A stretch of 64,000 nt of DNA from positions 310,001-374,000 of the forward strand of contig NZ_JASZYG010000002.1 of assembly GCF_030317105.1 (NCBI RefSeq), in the 5' to 3' direction. The position numbers and the translations under genes were made by a program. This DNA comes from Variovorax brevis. GTDB lineage: Bacteria > Pseudomonadota > Gammaproteobacteria > Burkholderiales > Burkholderiaceae_C. This document shows, one piece after another, positions 18,341 through 27,902 of the stretch. The stretch's first letter is position 1. Each line of letters begins with the position of its first letter. The notes under the pieces are model-generated. The model was not told the origin of the DNA and searched no databases. It saw nothing but the letters and a program-made list of their open reading frames with translations.

Positions 18341-19081
18341 CTATTCCGCGTCGATGCGCACCTTGCGCAGCACCGCATCCACCAGGTCGATGGCGCTGTC
18401 GTACTCGGGCATCACGCGCAGCAATCCGTTGACGCGGCGATCGATCAGCAAGGTGGCCAAGCCGTGCACATAGGCCCAGTCGGCGGCAGCGACCAGCGCG
18501 GTCGCGCCGGTGAGCCGCGGCGGACCCACTTCGCCGGTCGCCTGGCCGACCTGCATGTCCGACAGCACCCGCATCGCGCCCATGTTGGCCTCGGCCAGCA
18601 CGGGATTGCGCATGTCGATGCGGTCGTTGCTGAACATCAGCCGGAACAAGGCCGGATGCTCGTACGCGAAATGCACGTAGGCATGCGCGATCGCCTGGCT
18701 GCGCTGGCGCCGGTCGCCCACGCCTTCCAGGGCTGCAGCCATCGCACCGCCCAGCCGCCGCATGCCGACGGCGGCCAGCTGGCTCATGAGCCCGACCTTG
18801 TCGCCGAAATGGTGCTTCGGCGCCGTGTGTGAAACGCCCGCCTCGCGCGCAATCGCCCGAAGGCCCAGCCCGGCGAGGCCGTCACGCACCAGCACCCGCT
18901 CGGCCGCCTGCAGCAGCGCCTCGGGCAGCGCGCCATGGTGGTAGGGGCGCGGCGCCACTTCGGCGTCAGCCACCGCGGGCTGCGGCGGCCCGGCCAGCTT
19001 GCGGATGCGCGCGGCACCAGCCGGCTTGATGGGCTTCTTCTTCGCAGCGGGACGTCTGGGCGTCTTCAATACATCGGACAT
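18341..19081 (-). CDS. TetR-family transcriptional regulator
   Basis: A 246-residue regulator. After a basic, Pro/Ala-rich leader of about 40 residues (KTPRRPAAKKKPIKPAG), which is unusually long for TetR proteins, comes a TetR helix-turn-helix (LGLRAIAREAGVSHTAPKHHF). The C-terminal half resembles the WHG-type ligand domain. I choose the ATG at 19081; an earlier in-frame start would run through the divergent promoter. It faces the carotenoid oxygenase across a 97-base gap holding two operator-like palindromes and is its likely repressor. Confidence 0.85.
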   Translation of the reverse strand: MSDVLKTPRRPAAKKKPIKPAGAARIRKLAGPPQPAVADAEVAPRPYHHGALPEALLQAAERVLVRDGLAGLGLRAIAREAGVSHTAPKHHFGDKVGLMSQLAAVGMRRLGGAMAAALEGVGDRRQRSQAIAHAYVHFAYEHPALFRLMFSNDRIDMRNPVLAEANMGAMRVLSDMQVGQATGEVGPPRLTGATALVAAADWAYVHGLATLLIDRRVNGLLRVMPEYDSAIDLVDAVLRKVRIDAE

Positions 19082-19091
19082 GCCAAAAATC

Positions 19092-19104
19092 TTACCACTG
19101 GAAA
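19092..19104. promoter_or_regulatory. operator-like palindrome, distal copy
   Basis: TTACCACTGGAAA, an imperfect version of the perfect palindrome at 19138. It sits just before the regulator gene and upstream of the -35 box of the divergent oxygenase gene. Confidence 0.5.
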
Positions 19105-19110
19105 AATCGC

Positions 19111-19139
19111 TTGACACCACGTCTTGAAAAATGGATATT
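19111..19139 (+). promoter_or_regulatory. sigma-70 promoter of the carotenoid oxygenase gene
   Basis: A perfect -35 (TTGACA, 19111-19116), a 17-base spacer, and a -10 GATATT (19134-19139). Operator-like palindromes flank it on both sides, as expected for repression by the divergent TetR-family protein. Confidence 0.6.
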
Positions 19140-19150
19140 TCCACTGGAAA
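19138..19150. promoter_or_regulatory. operator-like palindrome, proximal copy
   Basis: TTTCCACTGGAAA, a perfect palindrome around a central C, overlapping the predicted transcription start of the carotenoid oxygenase gene. The CCACTGGAAA core is repeated 46 bases upstream. Confidence 0.55.
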
Positions 19151-19178
19151 GATTCACCCTCCGCAAAGGAAACACCGC

Positions 19179-20597
19179 ATGACCGCCGTCCTGGACAGCC
19201 TCGCGAGCGCCCAACGCAACTCGCCGCGCGACCCGATCGATTTCGAAACCGAACTCGGCCCCCTGCCCCTGCACGGCAGCCTGCCGGCCGGCCTGGAAGG
19301 CGCGCTGGTGCGCAATGGCCCCAATCCGGTGTTTCCTGATCCCAAGGCCCATTGGTTCCTGGGCGACGGCATGCTCCACGCCTTCTACCTGGCCAATGGC
19401 CAAGTCCACTACCGCAACCGCTGGGTTCGCACCATGCGCTACGCGGAGCAGCGCAGCACCGGCGCCCCGCCCGCGGCCGGCTTTGGCCAGAACAAGGCGT
19501 CCGACGGCGCCGCCAACACCCACGTGATGCCGCACGCGGGCCGCATGTTCGCGCTGGAAGAAGCCCACCTGCCCATGGAGATCGACCTTGCAACACTGGG
19601 CACGCGCGGCGCAACGGATCTCGGCGGGCGACTGCAAGGTTCTTTCACGGCGCACCCCAAGACCGACCCGCGCACGGGCGAGATGCTCTTCTTCGGCTAC
19701 GGCAATCCCGCTCCGTTGTCCAACGGCATGAGCTTCGGCGTGATCTCCGCCGAGGGGGAGGTCAAACGCTTCGAGCGCTTCGAGACGCCCTACGCCAGCA
19801 TGGTCCACGACTTCGCCATCACCGACCGGCACGTGCTCTTTCCCATCATGCCCCTCACCGGCAGCATGGACCGCGCCATGCAGGGCCGACCACCCTACGC
19901 GTGGGAGCCTCAACTGGGCACGCGCGTCGGACTCATGCCGCGCGGCGGCAGCACCGCGGACATCGTGTGGTGGCACGGGCCGAGTTGCTATGTGTTCCAC
20001 GTCATGAACGCGTGGGAACAAGACGGCGTCGTGCATGCCGACGTGATGCAATTCGACGCGCCGCCGCTCTTTCCCACGCCCGACGGCAAGCCCGCGGCGA
20101 GCGAGAAAGAGCCGGCGCGCCTGGTGCGCTGGACCTTCGACCTCGCGCAAGCGACCGGCAATCCTTCGCCCACCTTCACGCAGACCTTGCTGGAGAAAAC
20201 GCCCGGCGAGTTCCCCCGCATCGACGATCGCTACACCGGCCTTCCCTATCGCCACGGATGGTTCGCGTCGCATGTCGGCGAAGGCGCGGACCTGCGCATG
20301 TACGCGGCGCTCATGCACATCGACCACCAGAGCGCCGAACGCGATGTCTACGAATTCCCGACACTCGACCGCGTGTCAGAGCCGGTGTTCGTTCCCCGCT
20401 CCGACGACGCACCCGAAGGCGACGGATGGGTGCTGGCCGTGGCTTGGCGCGGTGCCGAAGACCGCAGCGACCTCGTCATCTTCGACGCGCAGCATTTGCA
20501 CGCAGGGCCCATCTGCACGGCAGAACTGTCGCATCGCGTTCCGGTGGGCTTCCATGGCAGCTGGTTTCCTTCCACCTTCCCGGGCGCCGCAGGCTGA
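19179..20597 (+). CDS. carotenoid oxygenase family protein
   Basis: A 472-residue soluble non-heme iron dioxygenase of the carotenoid cleavage / lignostilbene dioxygenase (RPE65) family, which splits C=C bonds of apocarotenoids or stilbenes. The four iron-binding histidine motifs are visible in order: AHPKTDP, VHDFAIT, FHVMNA and GFHGSW at the C-terminus. The start ATG is preceded by AAAGGA and follows a well-formed promoter with flanking operators. Whether the substrate is a carotenoid or a lignin-derived stilbene cannot be told here. Confidence 0.88.
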   Translation: MTAVLDSLASAQRNSPRDPIDFETELGPLPLHGSLPAGLEGALVRNGPNPVFPDPKAHWFLGDGMLHAFYLANGQVHYRNRWVRTMRYAEQRSTGAPPAAGFGQNKASDGAANTHVMPHAGRMFALEEAHLPMEIDLATLGTRGATDLGGRLQGSFTAHPKTDPRTGEMLFFGYGNPAPLSNGMSFGVISAEGEVKRFERFETPYASMVHDFAITDRHVLFPIMPLTGSMDRAMQGRPPYAWEPQLGTRVGLMPRGGSTADIVWWHGPSCYVFHVMNAWEQDGVVHADVMQFDAPPLFPTPDGKPAASEKEPARLVRWTFDLAQATGNPSPTFTQTLLEKTPGEFPRIDDRYTGLPYRHGWFASHVGEGADLRMYAALMHIDHQSAERDVYEFPTLDRVSEPVFVPRSDDAPEGDGWVLAVAWRGAEDRSDLVIFDAQHLHAGPICTAELSHRVPVGFHGSWFPSTFPGAAG

Positions 20598-20632
20598 GTG
20601 CCAGCCGTTGAACTGCCGACAAGGAACGCATC

Positions 20633-21190
20633 ATGGGCATCCTGCTTGCCTTCGCTCCCTTCATCGCCTTCGCGCTGCTGCAACGCACGCTGGGCGTCTT
20701 GCCAGCGCTCGCAGTCGCCGCGCTGATCTCATTGGTCTTCACCGCCCGCGACGCTTTCACGCCCGGCCGCCACGCCAAGATCCTGGAGATCGGATCGACG
20801 ATCCTCTTCGGCGGCCTGGCCGTCGGCGCATGGGCCACGCATGCCGAGTGGCCGATCCTGCAGGTGAGGCTGTGGGTCGATGCCGGGCTGCTCTTCATCG
20901 TGCTCATCAGCCTGGTGGTGCGCCGACCCTTCACGCTCGGCTACGCACGCGAGCAGGTTCCACAGGAATACTGGAGCAGCCCCCGCTTCGTGCGCACCAA
21001 CGACATCATCACCTCGGCTTGGGCGCTGGCCTTTGCCGTGATGGTCGCGGCAGACGTGCTGATGCTCTATTTGCCTTCCGTACCGTTGTGGATTGGCGTG
21101 ACAGCGACGGTGGCAGCCCTCGCCGGCGCCATCCGTTTCACGCAGTGGTATTCGCAGAAGGCCGGCGCTGCCGCGGCGCAAGGCGCCTGA
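20633..21190 (+). CDS. conserved multi-span membrane protein, unknown function
   Basis: A 185-residue protein with about five hydrophobic segments, a short charged loop (FTARDAFTPGRHAKILE), and a second one (EQVPQEYWSSPRFVRTNDI). AAGGAAC precedes the ATG. It lies 35 bases after the carotenoid oxygenase and is probably co-transcribed. It slightly resembles small YciB-like inner-membrane proteins, but I do not recognise the family with confidence. Confidence 0.72.
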   Translation: MGILLAFAPFIAFALLQRTLGVLPALAVAALISLVFTARDAFTPGRHAKILEIGSTILFGGLAVGAWATHAEWPILQVRLWVDAGLLFIVLISLVVRRPFTLGYAREQVPQEYWSSPRFVRTNDIITSAWALAFAVMVAADVLMLYLPSVPLWIGVTATVAALAGAIRFTQWYSQKAGAAAAQGA

Positions 21191-21245
21191 ACGACGCTTG
21201 CCCCCAAGGCTGGTGCGGTCGCGCGGTCCGTGCCAACATCGTGGA

Positions 21246-22142
21246 ATGACGAGCGCACACCACACCCAACACGTCCAGCTCTCTCAAGTCACACGCCCGC
21301 GCGGCCTCGACCGCATCGTGGCGGGTGTGTCCACCTCCGATGGGGACGGCGTGAAGCTCACGCGGGTGTTGCAGCAAACCCTGCAGCAGCGGCTCGACCC
21401 CTTCCTGATGCTCGACGCCTTCGGCAGCGACAACCCGGGCGATTACATCGGCGGCTTTCCCAATCATCCGCACCGGGGCTTCGAAACGGTGACCTACATG
21501 ATCGCCGGCCGCATGCGCCACCGCGACAGCGCAGGCCATGAAGGCCTGCTGCAAAACGGCGGCGTGCAGTGGATGACGGCCGGCCGCGGCCTCATCCACA
21601 GCGAATTGCCCGAACAGGAAGAAGGCCTCATGGAAGGCTTTCAGCTCTGGCTGAACCTGCCCGCGAGGGACAAGATGCGCGATCCTTGGTACCGCGACAT
21701 CCAGAGCGAGGAAATCCCGGAATACACGACCGACAGCGGCGTGCACGTGCGCGTGATTGCGGGATCGAGCAATGGCATCAAGGGCGCCATGCACCGCGAG
21801 CGAACGGAACCGGTGTATGTAGACATTACGCTGCCACCCGGCGCCGAGTTCCGGCAAAGCCTGCCGGTTCAGCACAACGCGCTGGTCTATGTTTTTCGCG
21901 AGTCCGTCTACATCGGCAACAGCGAGATCCCGACCAAGCGCATGGCCATCCTTGCCAACGATGCGGGCAGCGATGGCGTGGCGTTTCGCGCACCCAAGTC
22001 CAACCACAGTCCGGCGCGTGCGCTGCTGATTGCGGGCCATCCATTGCACGAACCCATCGCGCAATACGGGCCGTTTGTGATGAACACCCGCGAGCAGGTG
22101 GTTCAGGCGGTGCACGACTTCCAGCACGGCAAGATGGGTTGA
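21246..22142 (+). CDS. pirin family protein
   Basis: A 298-residue bicupin of the pirin family. The N-terminal cupin has the metal-binding signature HPHRGFETVTY and downstream the GRGLIHSE stretch with a further His and Glu. Some bacterial pirins have quercetinase activity and others act in stress or redox regulation; which applies here is unknown. Start ATG at 21246. Confidence 0.88.
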   Translation: MTSAHHTQHVQLSQVTRPRGLDRIVAGVSTSDGDGVKLTRVLQQTLQQRLDPFLMLDAFGSDNPGDYIGGFPNHPHRGFETVTYMIAGRMRHRDSAGHEGLLQNGGVQWMTAGRGLIHSELPEQEEGLMEGFQLWLNLPARDKMRDPWYRDIQSEEIPEYTTDSGVHVRVIAGSSNGIKGAMHRERTEPVYVDITLPPGAEFRQSLPVQHNALVYVFRESVYIGNSEIPTKRMAILANDAGSDGVAFRAPKSNHSPARALLIAGHPLHEPIAQYGPFVMNTREQVVQAVHDFQHGKMG

Positions 22143-22234
22143 GCGCCTTGCCGCTGCAAATGCGGCACTGACCTACTTCGTTTCGGCTTGCCGCGGCGTG
22201 GCGCTTCTAGGTATGCAGCCCTAGATTGGCCCGC

Positions 22235-23305
22235 ATGACCGATGTCCGCAAAGGCCAGGCGCCGCCCCAGCTCGATCGCGCCGGATTCCATGAACGCTTC
22301 ATGGAGTCCTATCGCGACCCGACCTTCGTCCTGGAAAAGGACGCGCTCGGACGCATCGAAGTCATCGCGTGGGAAGCGTATCAGGAAGGCCGAAAGGCGC
22401 CCGTCACGCGCAAGGCCGGGCTCGGGTTTGCCGACCCCGACTACGACCTGTCCATCGACTGGCTCGATGCCAGGGAGCTCATCGACAAGGCGCAGGCGGC
22501 ATGGGGGCGCAAGGACACACCATCACGCGTGCTGCTCGTCAACGGTTCGCCACGCAACGACGGCACCTGTCCCGGCGAGATCTCCAAATCGCATCGCCTG
22601 GTGCAACTCGCACGACAGGTTCTGGAGCCGCAAGGCATTCATGCCGACGTGCTCGACCTGAGCCTGCTCACGTCCGAATACGGACGCCAGATCCATCCTT
22701 GCAAGGGCTGCGTTTCCACGGCCATGCCGCTGTGCCACTGGCCTTGCAGCTGCTATCCCAACCATTCGCTGCGCCAGACCGGCGACTGGATGAACGAGAT
22801 CTACGAACGCTGGGTCTCTGCCCACGGCGTCATCCTCTTCACGCCAACACACTGGTACCAGGCGCCGAGCGTGCTCAAGCTCATGATCGACCGTCTGGTG
22901 TGCGCTGACGGCGGCAATCCCGACCCCACCACGACGCACGGCAAGAAGCCCGATGAAGCCAAGGCGCTGGAACTCAAGGGCTGGGACTATCCCAAGCATC
23001 TGCAAGGCCGCACCTATGGCGTCGTGGTGCATGGCGACGTGGCCGGCATCGAAAGCCTGCGCCGCAACCTGTGCGACTGGCACGACTGGATGGGCCTCAT
23101 CGACGCGGGCGCCATGGCTCGGCTGGATCGCTATGTCGGCTACTACCAGCCCTATGCCACCAGTCACGAAGACCTGGACCGCGACGAAGCGGTGCAGGAA
23201 GAGGTGCGCAACGTGGCACGTGCCGTGGCCCGCTCGGTAGAGCTCCTGCGCTCCGGCAAGCTCCAACAGCCTTCCGAAGCATTGGAAAAACCGCGACCCA
23301 AGTGA
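22235..23305 (+). CDS. NAD(P)H-dependent flavodoxin-fold oxidoreductase
   Basis: A 356-residue protein. The central and C-terminal part has the NADPH-dependent FMN reductase / flavodoxin-like fold: the phosphate-binding VLLVNGSPRNDGT at about 98-110 and PTHWYQAPSVLKLMIDRL further on. A Cys-rich insertion (CKGCVSTAMPLCHWPCSC) follows, which could bind a metal or cluster. The N-terminal roughly 90 residues are an extra region not found in the basic family. A TTG three codons upstream is an alternative start. Substrate unknown. Confidence 0.82.
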   Translation: MTDVRKGQAPPQLDRAGFHERFMESYRDPTFVLEKDALGRIEVIAWEAYQEGRKAPVTRKAGLGFADPDYDLSIDWLDARELIDKAQAAWGRKDTPSRVLLVNGSPRNDGTCPGEISKSHRLVQLARQVLEPQGIHADVLDLSLLTSEYGRQIHPCKGCVSTAMPLCHWPCSCYPNHSLRQTGDWMNEIYERWVSAHGVILFTPTHWYQAPSVLKLMIDRLVCADGGNPDPTTTHGKKPDEAKALELKGWDYPKHLQGRTYGVVVHGDVAGIESLRRNLCDWHDWMGLIDAGAMARLDRYVGYYQPYATSHEDLDRDEAVQEEVRNVARAVARSVELLRSGKLQQPSEALEKPRPK

Positions 23306-23433
23306 ACGCCACGGCCTTCATTTTTCTTTACCGAAGCCTGACCCACGGCTCACAGACAGTTCACGACGCGTCGCGACACTTGCCTTCACCTGCTGCCCTT
23401 CGGCAACCAGGCTTCTTCGAAAGGAAGCATCTC

Positions 23434-23973
23434 ATGATTTCGTCACGTCAACGTCTCCTGTGGGCCGGCCTGCTGGCGTCTGCGGCGTTCGCCGCCACGG
23501 CCCAGACCACCCCTCCTCCCGCACCGGCCGCTGGTGCACCGACCGCGCAACATCAGCCGGGTCCACGCGCCGAACGCGGTGACCCCGCCAAGCGCTTCGA
23601 GCAAATGCAGGAACGGCGCGCCAAGCGACTTGCCGCGCTGAAGGAAAAGCTCAAGCTCAATGCCTCGCAGGAAAACGCGTGGAGCAGTTTCGCGGCTGCA
23701 CAGCAACCACCGGCGCCTCCGGCACAACGCATGCAGCGCGGCGACTTCGCCAAGATGACCACGCCGCAGCGCCTGGACTTCATGCAGCAGCGTCAGGCCG
23801 AGCGTGCGGCGAGGTTTGCGAAGCGAGCGGATGCGACGCGCAGCTTCTACGCGGCGCTGGCGCCGGAGCAGCAGCAGACCTTCGACGCGGAGACTGCGCG
23901 CTTTGGTCGCGGCGGGCCGCATGAGCATTGGCATCGCGACGGCCAACATCCGCAGCCGCCGGCAAAGGGTTGA
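23434..23973 (+). CDS. Spy/CpxP-like LTXXQ-motif periplasmic protein
   Basis: A 179-residue exported protein with a signal peptide ending near ATAQ, a Pro/Ala-rich linker, and then a helical, Arg/Gln-rich region. It carries LNASQENAW and LAPEQQQTF, which resemble the LTXXQ repeats of Spy/CpxP chaperone-like proteins. The tail is rich in His, Pro and Gly. GGAAG precedes the ATG. It likely acts in periplasmic stress or metal sensing; the assignment is by composition and repeat only. Confidence 0.75.
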   Translation: MISSRQRLLWAGLLASAAFAATAQTTPPPAPAAGAPTAQHQPGPRAERGDPAKRFEQMQERRAKRLAALKEKLKLNASQENAWSSFAAAQQPPAPPAQRMQRGDFAKMTTPQRLDFMQQRQAERAARFAKRADATRSFYAALAPEQQQTFDAETARFGRGGPHEHWHRDGQHPQPPAKG

Positions 23974-23976
23974 GTT

Positions 23977-24093
23977 GCTCCTCCCCCCTCCGGGGAGAGG
24001 CTGGGTGAGGGGCTCCGGGCGTATGCCAAGGGATACGCCACGATCGACCGCCCGGTGCCCTCACCCCAACCCTCTCCCGGAGGGAGAGGGAGT
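23977..24093. repeat. palindromic intergenic element, copy 2
   Basis: Second copy of the element at 15541-15666. The left block CTCCCCCCTCCGGGGAGAGG pairs with the right block CCCTCTCCCGGAGGGAGAGG. The inner CGACCGCCC and the outer AGTGAAG are shared with copy 1. It begins right after the stop codon of the Spy-like gene and fills most of the gap to the converging gene. Confidence 0.75.
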
Positions 24094-24115
24094 GAAGATG
24101 AGAGAGCGAAGGACC

Positions 24116-24472
24116 TTACTTGGGCGTGCCGGTCTTGTCGGTCGGATTGGTTGGCACGTCAGGTCGCTCGCCCTTCTGTCCGAACTGCGGCTTCACGTGC
24201 TTGGCGTCTTCACGAACCTCTGCGCGTGAGCGCTCGCCCGTCGGAATCGGTTGCAGGTTCGGCTGGTGATTCGTCATCGTGCTGGGCTCGCCAGCAGGCG
24301 CCAGGGTGTTCGCGCTCTTCTTGTGTTCCGCAGCCCCTTCGGCTCGAACGTTGGCTCGCACGTTCGGTGTCTGGCCCGTATCCACCGGAGCCGCAGGCTT
24401 TTGCGCCATCGCAGCGCCACCCAGGGCCAATGCGCCAGAAAGAAGAAGTGTCTTGATGAAAGGCTGTCTCAT
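24116..24472 (-). CDS. small exported protein, unknown function
   Basis: A 118-residue protein with a signal peptide (residues 1-24, ending AMAQ), followed by a low-complexity region rich in Pro, Thr, Asn and Lys and no recognisable domain. GAAGGAACC lies just before the ATG at 24472. It converges on the Spy-like gene across the palindromic element. Confidence 0.68.
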   Translation of the reverse strand: MRQPFIKTLLLSGALALGGAAMAQKPAAPVDTGQTPNVRANVRAEGAAEHKKSANTLAPAGEPSTMTNHQPNLQPIPTGERSRAEVREDAKHVKPQFGQKGERPDVPTNPTDKTGTPK

Positions 24473-24613
24473 GATGGTTCCTTCGTTGAATTTCAGATCC
24501 AATGAGCTTCGTGTTTCGAAGACTCTGGATTCACGGTAGGACCCTCATTTGCAGCTAATTGTCGGGATCGGGCAGGCTCCTCTGTAGGAGCACACCACCG
24601 TCGCCCGAAGGCC

Positions 24614-25432
24614 ATGCAAGAAGGTGGGAGCGTCCTACAGGAAACGCGTTCGTCGCGTCATACAACGACGCTTGTGAAAACCTCACCCACCTCCCTCAAG
24701 GTCATGACGGTGAACACCCACAAGGGCTTCACCGCGCTGAACCGGAAGTTCATCCTGCCCGAGCTGCGCGATGCGGTTCGCACCGTTGGCGCCGATGTCG
24801 TCTTCCTGCAGGAAGTGCTTGGAACGCATTCGCGCCATTCACGCAAGGTCGACAACTGGCCCGAGGCGCCGCACTACGAATTCCTGGCCGACACGATGTG
24901 GCCGCAGTTCGCCTATGGACGCAACGCCGTGTACCCCAAGGGGCATCACGGCAATGCCGTGTTGTCGAAGTTTCCGATCGTGCATTTCCGCAATCACGAC
25001 ATCTCGGTGCAGGGCCCCGAGAAGCGAGGCCTGTTGCACTGCGTGTTGCGCTTGCCGTCGCGGCCGGTGGACGTGCATGTGGTCTGCGCCCATCTGGGAC
25101 TGGCCGAGTCGCATCGGTCACAGCAACTCGAGTTGCTCTGCCACATCGTGCGCGACGAAGTTCCGCACGATGCGCCACTCATCGTGGCCGGCGACTTCAA
25201 CGACTGGCGCGGCCGCGCGCACGACATTTTGAAAGACGGCGCTGCACTGCTCGAAGTGTTCGTGCAGGCCAACGGCAGCGCGGCGCGCACCTTTCCTTCG
25301 CGCTTTCCGTTGCTGCCGCTGGACCGCATCTATGTGCGCAATGCCGGCGTGCATGCGCCGGTGGTGTTGCCGCGCAAGCCTTGGTCCCACCTGTCGGACC
25401 ATGCACCGCTGGTCGCGGAGATCGAGCTATGA
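24614..25432 (+). CDS. endonuclease/exonuclease/phosphatase family protein (YbhP-like)
   Basis: A 272-residue protein whose core (from about residue 31, [15 protein letters not shown]) has the EEP fold. Visible metal and catalytic motifs are FLQEVLG (Glu), GDFNDW (Asp/Asn) and LSDHAPLV (Asp/His) near the C-terminus. The first 30 residues look weakly coding, so the true start may be nearer 24674 or 24704. It is the first gene of a ybhP-ybhO-ybhN-like operon. The EEP member probably acts on a phosphodiester or phospholipid substrate. Confidence 0.82.
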   Translation: MQEGGSVLQETRSSRHTTTLVKTSPTSLKVMTVNTHKGFTALNRKFILPELRDAVRTVGADVVFLQEVLGTHSRHSRKVDNWPEAPHYEFLADTMWPQFAYGRNAVYPKGHHGNAVLSKFPIVHFRNHDISVQGPEKRGLLHCVLRLPSRPVDVHVVCAHLGLAESHRSQQLELLCHIVRDEVPHDAPLIVAGDFNDWRGRAHDILKDGAALLEVFVQANGSAARTFPSRFPLLPLDRIYVRNAGVHAPVVLPRKPWSHLSDHAPLVAEIEL

Positions 25433-26688
25433 ACCGCGCATCGAGTCACGGCTGGACGCAAGGCAACCGCGTTGAGTTGCTGGAGAACGGCGAGGAGTTC
25501 TATCCGCGCGTTTTCGAGTGCATCGCCAACGCCGAGCGCGAAGTCATCATCGAAACCTTCATCCTGTTTGAAGACAAGGTGGGCACCGGCCTGCGCGACG
25601 CGCTGGTCGCCGCGGCGCAGCGGGGTGTTCGCATCGACCTGATGGTCGACGGCTTCGGCTCGCCCGATCTTTCTCCAGCGTACATCTCTTCGCTGACCTC
25701 GGTGGGCGTGAAGGTGCGTGTGTTCGATCCGGGCACCAACCTCTTTGGCCAGCGCCTCAATGTGTTTCGACGCATGCACCGGAAGATCGTGGTCGTCGAT
25801 GGCGTGACGGCCTTTGTCGGCGGCATCAACTATTCGGAAGACCACCTGCGCGACTTCGGTCCCAAGGCCAAGCAGGACTACGCGGTGCAGCTCACCGGCC
25901 CCATCGTGGCGCAGATCCATCGCTTCGTGCTGCATGCGGTGGCGGTGGGCGGCAAGGGCGCGCAGTGGTTTCGCAAGCGCGTGCGCGCCATCGAAGATGT
26001 CGTGCCCAACGATGCGGCCGGCAATGCGCAGGTGCTGCTGGTCTCGCGCGACAACCGGCGCCACACCAACGACATCGAGCGGCACTACCGCGCAGCCATT
26101 CGCACGGCGCGCCACCGCATCGTCATCGCCAACGCGTATTTCTTTCCGGGCTACCGGCTCATCAAGGAACTGCGGCGCGCGGCACGGCGCGGCGTGGATG
26201 TGCGGCTCATCCTGCAGGGCGAGCCGGACATGCCCATCGTCAAGACCGCTGCCAGCATGCTGTACCACCACCTGGTGCATGCCGGCGTGAAGATCTACGA
26301 GTATTGCGACCGCCCGCTGCACGGCAAGGTCGCGCTCGTGGACGACAACTGGAGCACGGTGGGTTCGAGCAACCTCGACCCGCTGAGCCTGTCGCTCAAC
26401 CTGGAGGCCAACGTCATCGTGCGCGACGAGGCCTTCAACACATTGCTTTCCGAACGGCTGGATCGCCTGATGTGCCACAGCTGCTCGCAGATCAAGGTGG
26501 AGGAACTCACCGAATGGAGTGGGTGGCGGTTGGTGCGCAGCTTCTTCATCTTTCACCTCTTGCGTTGGTACCCGTCGTGGGCCGGTTGGCTGCCCAGGCA
26601 CGCGCCGCGGCTGACGGCCGCCGAACTGTTGCTGGACAAGGCGCAAACGCGCTCCGCCGGCGCCACGACGCAAACTGACGCCGCCTGA
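25429..26688 (+). CDS. clsB: cardiolipin synthase ClsB
   Basis: A 419-residue phospholipase-D-type enzyme. It has two HKD motifs, [19 protein letters not shown] and [20 protein letters not shown], spaced as in ClsB (YbhO). It should make cardiolipin from phosphatidylglycerol at the inner membrane without the N-terminal membrane helices of ClsA. Its ATG overlaps the EEP gene stop (ATGA-type overlap), and the YbhN-like gene follows 16 bases on. Confidence 0.88.
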   Translation: MNRASSHGWTQGNRVELLENGEEFYPRVFECIANAEREVIIETFILFEDKVGTGLRDALVAAAQRGVRIDLMVDGFGSPDLSPAYISSLTSVGVKVRVFDPGTNLFGQRLNVFRRMHRKIVVVDGVTAFVGGINYSEDHLRDFGPKAKQDYAVQLTGPIVAQIHRFVLHAVAVGGKGAQWFRKRVRAIEDVVPNDAAGNAQVLLVSRDNRRHTNDIERHYRAAIRTARHRIVIANAYFFPGYRLIKELRRAARRGVDVRLILQGEPDMPIVKTAASMLYHHLVHAGVKIYEYCDRPLHGKVALVDDNWSTVGSSNLDPLSLSLNLEANVIVRDEAFNTLLSERLDRLMCHSCSQIKVEELTEWSGWRLVRSFFIFHLLRWYPSWAGWLPRHAPRLTAAELLLDKAQTRSAGATTQTDAA

Positions 26689-26704
26689 GGCGGCACGAAA
26701 AGCC

Positions 26705-27694
26705 ATGAATGCCGCTGCGCACGCCCTGCCGCTCACGCACCGGCCATGGTGGCCATGGGCACGGCGCGCAGTCGTGCTGGGCTTTCTGGTGGGTGTGGCA
26801 GCCCTGCTGGTGCGCCAGGCGCGCACCATCGACTGGAGCGAGGTGCTGCAGGCGATGGGCCAACTGCCCCCAGGAACGCTTCTGGCCGCCGCAGCGCTGG
26901 CGGCCTGCAGCTTCGCGATCTACAGCAGCTACGACCTGCTGGGCCGGCACCTGACGGGCCACAAGCTCGGCACCGGCACGGTGATGGGTGTGACCTTCAT
27001 CAGCTATGCCTTCAACCTGAACCTGGGCTCTACCGTGGGCGGCATCGGATTTCGCTTCCGCCTCTACTCGCGGCTGGGGCTCAAGAACGAAACCATCACG
27101 CGCATCCTTGGCTTCAGCATGCTCACCAACTGGGCGGGCTACCTGGTGGCCGCAGGCATCGCCTTCGCCTTCTGGCCGCCGGCCTTGCCGCCGGACTGGA
27201 AGATCGGCACGGACGGACTGCGCATCGCCGGTGGCGCAGCGCTGCTGGTGGCATTGGCCTACGTGCTCTTCTGCGCTTGGGCGCACGAGCGCACGTGGCG
27301 CATCCGCGGACACCTCATCGAGCCGCCTTCGGTGCGCATGGCATTGCTGCAACTGGGCATGTCGTGCCTCAACTGGTCCTTGATCGGAGCCGTCGTGTGG
27401 ACCTTGCTCCAGGGAAAGGTGGACTATCCGCACGTCCTGGCCGTGCTGCTGACCTCGGCAATGGCCGGCCTCATCGTGCGGGTGCCGGCAGGCTTGGGCG
27501 TGCTGGAGGCGGTCTTCGTGGCCTTGCTCGCGTACCAGGTGCCTCAGGGGCAGTTGCTGGCGGCGCTGCTGGCCTACCGCGGGATCTACTACCTGGCGCC
27601 GCTGCTGCTGGCCACGGTCGCCTATGGCATCACGGAAATGAGGGCGCGCAAGCTTCGCGCGCCCGGCAAGAGCGCACAGAAGCGGTGCGCGTAG
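26705..27694 (+). CDS. YbhN-like membrane protein (LPG synthase transmembrane region family)
   Basis: A 329-residue integral membrane protein with eight or nine hydrophobic segments, in the UPF0104/YbhN family that resembles the flippase half of lysylphosphatidylglycerol synthase. The motif GSTVGGIGFRFRLYSRLGL is characteristic. The aminoacyl-transferase half is absent. Gene order EEP-ClsB-YbhN matches the E. coli ybhPON operon and suggests a role in moving or organising phospholipids. Confidence 0.85.
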   Translation: MNAAAHALPLTHRPWWPWARRAVVLGFLVGVAALLVRQARTIDWSEVLQAMGQLPPGTLLAAAALAACSFAIYSSYDLLGRHLTGHKLGTGTVMGVTFISYAFNLNLGSTVGGIGFRFRLYSRLGLKNETITRILGFSMLTNWAGYLVAAGIAFAFWPPALPPDWKIGTDGLRIAGGAALLVALAYVLFCAWAHERTWRIRGHLIEPPSVRMALLQLGMSCLNWSLIGAVVWTLLQGKVDYPHVLAVLLTSAMAGLIVRVPAGLGVLEAVFVALLAYQVPQGQLLAALLAYRGIYYLAPLLLATVAYGITEMRARKLRAPGKSAQKRCA

Positions 27695-27902
27695 CGCATC
27701 CGCACGAAGGTCCGGCCAGCCAGGAATGGGGTCCTTGATGGCGTGTTGGAGAAGTGCTGCACCCGCAATTGCAACGCGAAACGCGCGTGTGCGAATAGGT
27801 CGGTCCCCCTAAACGCGCCGTTTTCTTGTTGCAGTGCAGCATTTTTGGAGCCTGTCGGCCTATAGTGGCAAAACCCTCTTCTGCCCACCTTCGAGCCTGC
27901 CC

